The translations under genes and the position numbers were made by a program. A DNA stretch of 64,000 bases from positions 1,116,001-1,180,000 of the forward strand of contig NZ_QLMA01000001.1 in NCBI RefSeq assembly GCF_003259435.1, read 5' to 3'. The notes below the pieces were generated by a model. The model was not told the DNA's origin. It worked only from the letters and a program-made list of their open reading frames with translations, and searched no databases. Positions within the stretch are counted from its first letter, which is position 1; the number at the start of each line of letters is the position of its first letter. Below, one piece after another: positions 61,905 through 64,000 of the stretch. This DNA is from Chitinophaga dinghuensis (GTDB lineage: Bacteria > Bacteroidota > Bacteroidia > Chitinophagales > Chitinophagaceae).

Positions 61905-62543
61905 TTAATAAGCTACGGTAAACTGCTTTCTGATATGCTGTGGTTTTTCCAGCTCATCTACCATGGCAATAGCATAATCTGCTACTGAAATTTTGCTGTT
62001 ACCTTCTGCGTCTGTCAGCAGGGTGGTACCGCCTACTCTGTATTTTCCGGTACGTTCGCCAGGTTGAATCATGGCAGCAGGACTGAGTGCTGTCCAATCC
62101 AGATCGTTGTCCTGTTTCAGCACGAGCAATCCGTCACGGGTAGCTTCTGCAATAGGTTTCCACTCTGCAGGGAAATGAGGGCTGTCCAGCAACAGTTGGC
62201 CAGGAGCTACTTCCAGACTAGCGGCGCCGCTCACCAGTAAGAAACGTTTCACGCCTGCTTTTTTCAGTCCATCGATGGTGGCTTTGGTGGCGGCAACATA
62301 AGTATTGCTGTTGTCAGATTTATATGCGCTTATTACCGCATCGTTGCCGGCTACCAGGTTGGCGACAGTCGCAGCATCCGTGATATCTCCCTGTTTTACG
62401 GACAGTTTATCATCCTTTACAGTGATTTTTTCCGGGTGACGTACGATAGCAGTCACTTCATGTCCTCTGCGGAGTGCTTCCGCCAATATTTCGTGGCCTA
62501 TAAAGCCAGATGCGCCAATAATTGCAACTTTCATTTTATTCAA
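61905..62543 (-). CDS. NAD(P)-binding oxidoreductase (NmrA/SDR-like)
   Basis: This 212-residue Rossmann-fold protein has the dinucleotide motif VAIIGASGFIGHEILAEALR. DITDAATVANLVAGNDAVIS and FLLVSGAASLEV follow, with a C-terminal part ending in ISVADYAIAMVDELEKPQHI. It belongs to the atypical short-chain dehydrogenase group often annotated as NAD(P)H-binding or NmrA-like. The substrate is unknown. A good promoter lies upstream. ATG at 62534 (fourth codon) is an alternative start. Confidence 0.87.
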   Translation of the reverse strand: MNKMKVAIIGASGFIGHEILAEALRRGHEVTAIVRHPEKITVKDDKLSVKQGDITDAATVANLVAGNDAVISAYKSDNSNTYVAATKATIDGLKKAGVKRFLLVSGAASLEVAPGQLLLDSPHFPAEWKPIAEATRDGLLVLKQDNDLDWTALSPAAMIQPGERTGKYRVGGTTLLTDAEGNSKISVADYAIAMVDELEKPQHIRKQFTVAY

Positions 62544-62574
62544 ATTTTAAACTGTAATAAAAATAATTACAGTA

Positions 62575-62605
62575 CAAATGTAGGTCAGAAAAATATACGG
62601 ACCAA
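62575..62605 (-). promoter_or_regulatory. Promoter of the oxidoreductase gene
   Basis: On the minus strand TTG (62603-62605), a 20-bp spacer and TACATTTG (62575-62582) match the Bacteroidetes consensus. Confidence 0.7.
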
Positions 62606-62614
62606 GAAAATTCT

Positions 62615-62656
62615 TTAAAAACAAACGGTCCCACCAGCTAACAACTGGTGGGACCG
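62615..62656 (-). terminator. Terminator after hppA
   Basis: A 12-bp perfect stem (62645-62656 with 62626-62637) and a 7-nt loop are followed on the minus strand by TTTGTTTTTA. Confidence 0.8.
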
Positions 62657-62684
62657 ATGGTTCAGGGATTTTGGCGTTGTATAG

Positions 62685-64000
62685 TTATTTCACCTTTTGA
62701 ACATATGTAACTACTGGTGCTTTCACTGATTTATGCGCTTCCTGTACTTTTGTTACCGGAGCGGCGTCGCGGGTATGGAAACGATCTGCCAGGGTTGGCG
62801 CGATTACCAGCGAAACGATAGACATCAGTTTGATCAGGATATTCATGGAAGGACCAGAAGTATCTTTAAATGGATCGCCTACGGTATCGCCAGTTACAGA
62901 TGCTTTATGTGGATCTGATTTTTTGTAGTAGGTTTCACCGTTGATATCTACGCCTTTTTCGAAAGATTTTTTCGCATTATCCCAGGCGCCGCCGGCGTTA
63001 TTCTGGAAGATACCCATTAATACGCCACTTACGGTTGCACCGGCGAGGAAACCGCCCAACACTTCCGGACCTGCGATGAAGCCCATCAGCAGCGGAGCAA
63101 TGAGTGCGATAGCGCCAGGCGCCAACATTTCGCGGATGGAGGCATTTGTGGAGATGGCCACGCATTTATCATATTCCGGTTTGCCGGTACCATCCATGAT
63201 ACCTGGGATTTCGCGGAACTGGCGGCGTACTTCTTCCACCATCGCCATCGCAGCGCGACCTACGGCCGCAATAGCCAGGGAAGAGAAGATAAACGGAATC
63301 ATACCGCCGATAAACAAACCGGCCAGTACATCTGCTTTATAAATATCGATACCAGTGATGCCAGCTACACCAACAAATGCCGCGAACAGCGCGAGGGCTG
63401 TCAGCGCAGCAGATGCGATGGCGAAACCTTTACCAGTAGCGGCGGTAGTGTTACCAACAGCATCCAGGATATCTGTTTTTTCACGTACATCTTTAGGCAG
63501 TTCGCTCATTTCAGCGATACCGCCGGCGTTATCAGCAATAGGACCAAATGCATCGATGGCCAGTTGCATAGCGGTGGTAGCCATCATACCGGCAGCGGCA
63601 ATAGCCACACCATAGAGACCTGCAAAGGAATAAGAACCCCAGATACCTGCTGCCAGTACAAGAATAGGCAGGGTAGTGGACTCCATACCTACCGCGATAC
63701 CGCCAATGATATTGGTAGCATGTCCGGTGGCAGACTGACGTATGATGGATTGCACCGGGCGTTTACCCATAGCGGTATAATATTCTGTGATGATACTCAT
63801 GAGCGTACCTACTGCGAGGCCCACCACAATAGAGCCGAATACCTGACCTTTTGTGAAAGCGTGGCCGCGAAGGGTCATTTCAGTATCAGGAAGAATCCAG
63901 TTCACCAGGAACCAGGAGGCAATCAGGGTCAAGACGATGGAGCCCCAGTTACCCATGTTCAGGGCACGTTGTACAACGCTGGTATTGAGGCCAGCGCTGT
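62685..64000 (-). CDS. hppA: Membrane-bound ion-pumping pyrophosphatase, K+-dependent type (5' part outside window)
   Basis: This integral membrane enzyme splits pyrophosphate and pumps Na+ and/or H+. The window holds the last 438 or so codons; the frame is open to base 64000, so the ATG at 63956 is internal. Visible motifs are the pyrophosphate-site [17 protein letters not shown], then [20 protein letters not shown] and [15 protein letters not shown], followed by [20 protein letters not shown]. The Ala in GNTTAA (Lys in K+-independent enzymes) points to the K+-dependent class. A Lys/His-rich tail closes the protein. Confidence 0.96.
   Translation of the reverse strand, partial: SAGLNTSVVQRALNMGNWGSIVLTLIASWFLVNWILPDTEMTLRGHAFTKGQVFGSIVVGLAVGTLMSIITEYYTAMGKRPVQSIIRQSATGHATNIIGGIAVGMESTTLPILVLAAGIWGSYSFAGLYGVAIAAAGMMATTAMQLAIDAFGPIADNAGGIAEMSELPKDVREKTDILDAVGNTTAATGKGFAIASAALTALALFAAFVGVAGITGIDIYKADVLAGLFIGGMIPFIFSSLAIAAVGRAAMAMVEEVRRQFREIPGIMDGTGKPEYDKCVAISTNASIREMLAPGAIALIAPLLMGFIAGPEVLGGFLAGATVSGVLMGIFQNNAGGAWDNAKKSFEKGVDINGETYYKKSDPHKASVTGDTVGDPFKDTSGPSMNILIKLMSIVSLVIAPTLADRFHTRDAAPVTKVQEAHKSVKAPVVTYVQKVK

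Overview
The window comes from a member of the Bacteroidetes, most likely a Chitinophaga-like Chitinophagaceae. The evidence is a SecD-SecF fusion, a short RpoD without region 1.1, a roughly 300-residue NusB, type B ribosomal protein L31, DUF3822, DUF4249 and WbqC proteins, TonB-dependent receptors with N-terminal carboxypeptidase-like domains, and many copies of the phylum's promoter box TAnnTTTG with TTG about 19-20 bp upstream. Both ends of the window cut genes: secDF at the left and hppA at the right. No rRNA, tRNA, CRISPR array, insertion sequence or phage was recognised.

Layout. 1-9.5 kb: secDF, a truncated A-type Fe-S carrier, the leftward nusB-DUF1573-yajC-coaE cluster, groES-groEL and two tandem FKBP lipoproteins. 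9.5-20 kb: an S41 peptidase, L-serine ammonia-lyase, a large metallopeptidase/propeller/barrel fusion, a GldM-C-like secreted protein, valS, and a 300-bp cassette of CGCAAAG-type direct and inverted repeats. 20-31 kb: threonine aldolase, rpoD, trxB-folB, a TPR protein, a MATE exporter, DUF3822-rsmD-coaD-thioesterase, a DUF2268-like peptidase, a NUDIX hydrolase and pyrE. 31-40 kb: a secreted HMA protein, LEA-2 lipoprotein, WbqC, arginine decarboxylase-like enzyme, a candidate small RNA, a membrane sensor-like protein, Hsp20, bacilliredoxin, a long Lgt, a hemerythrin-like protein and a DUF2167-like protein. 40-50 kb: an outer-membrane receptor, an ECF sigma/membrane protein/DUF4097/DUF2807 operon, yajQ, rpmE2, a GlmU-like protein, tpiA and a degenerate 2H phosphoesterase.

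50.2-51.8 kb is the one stretch without a convincing gene. It carries an array of 21-bp units and arrays of 11-bp units, the latter inside a roughly 200-bp larger duplication. Both periods are close to whole helical turns. I regard this as the least explained part of the window.

51.8-64 kb: acylphosphatase, a C1B peptidase, a BlaI/M56 signalling pair with two matched 16-bp palindromes over its promoter, a sterol-desaturase-family protein, a DUF4249/TonB-receptor pair, a small HMA-like protein divergent from an AraC regulator that has a 14-bp direct repeat before its start, an NAD(P)-binding oxidoreductase and the membrane pyrophosphatase.

Most genes are housekeeping, covering secretion, folding, CoA and folate synthesis, translation and pyrimidine salvage. 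They are interleaved with envelope and stress modules. Convergent genes are usually separated by long, nearly perfect hairpins that can end transcription from both sides. All family calls rest on motifs and remembered family patterns, because no database search was possible.
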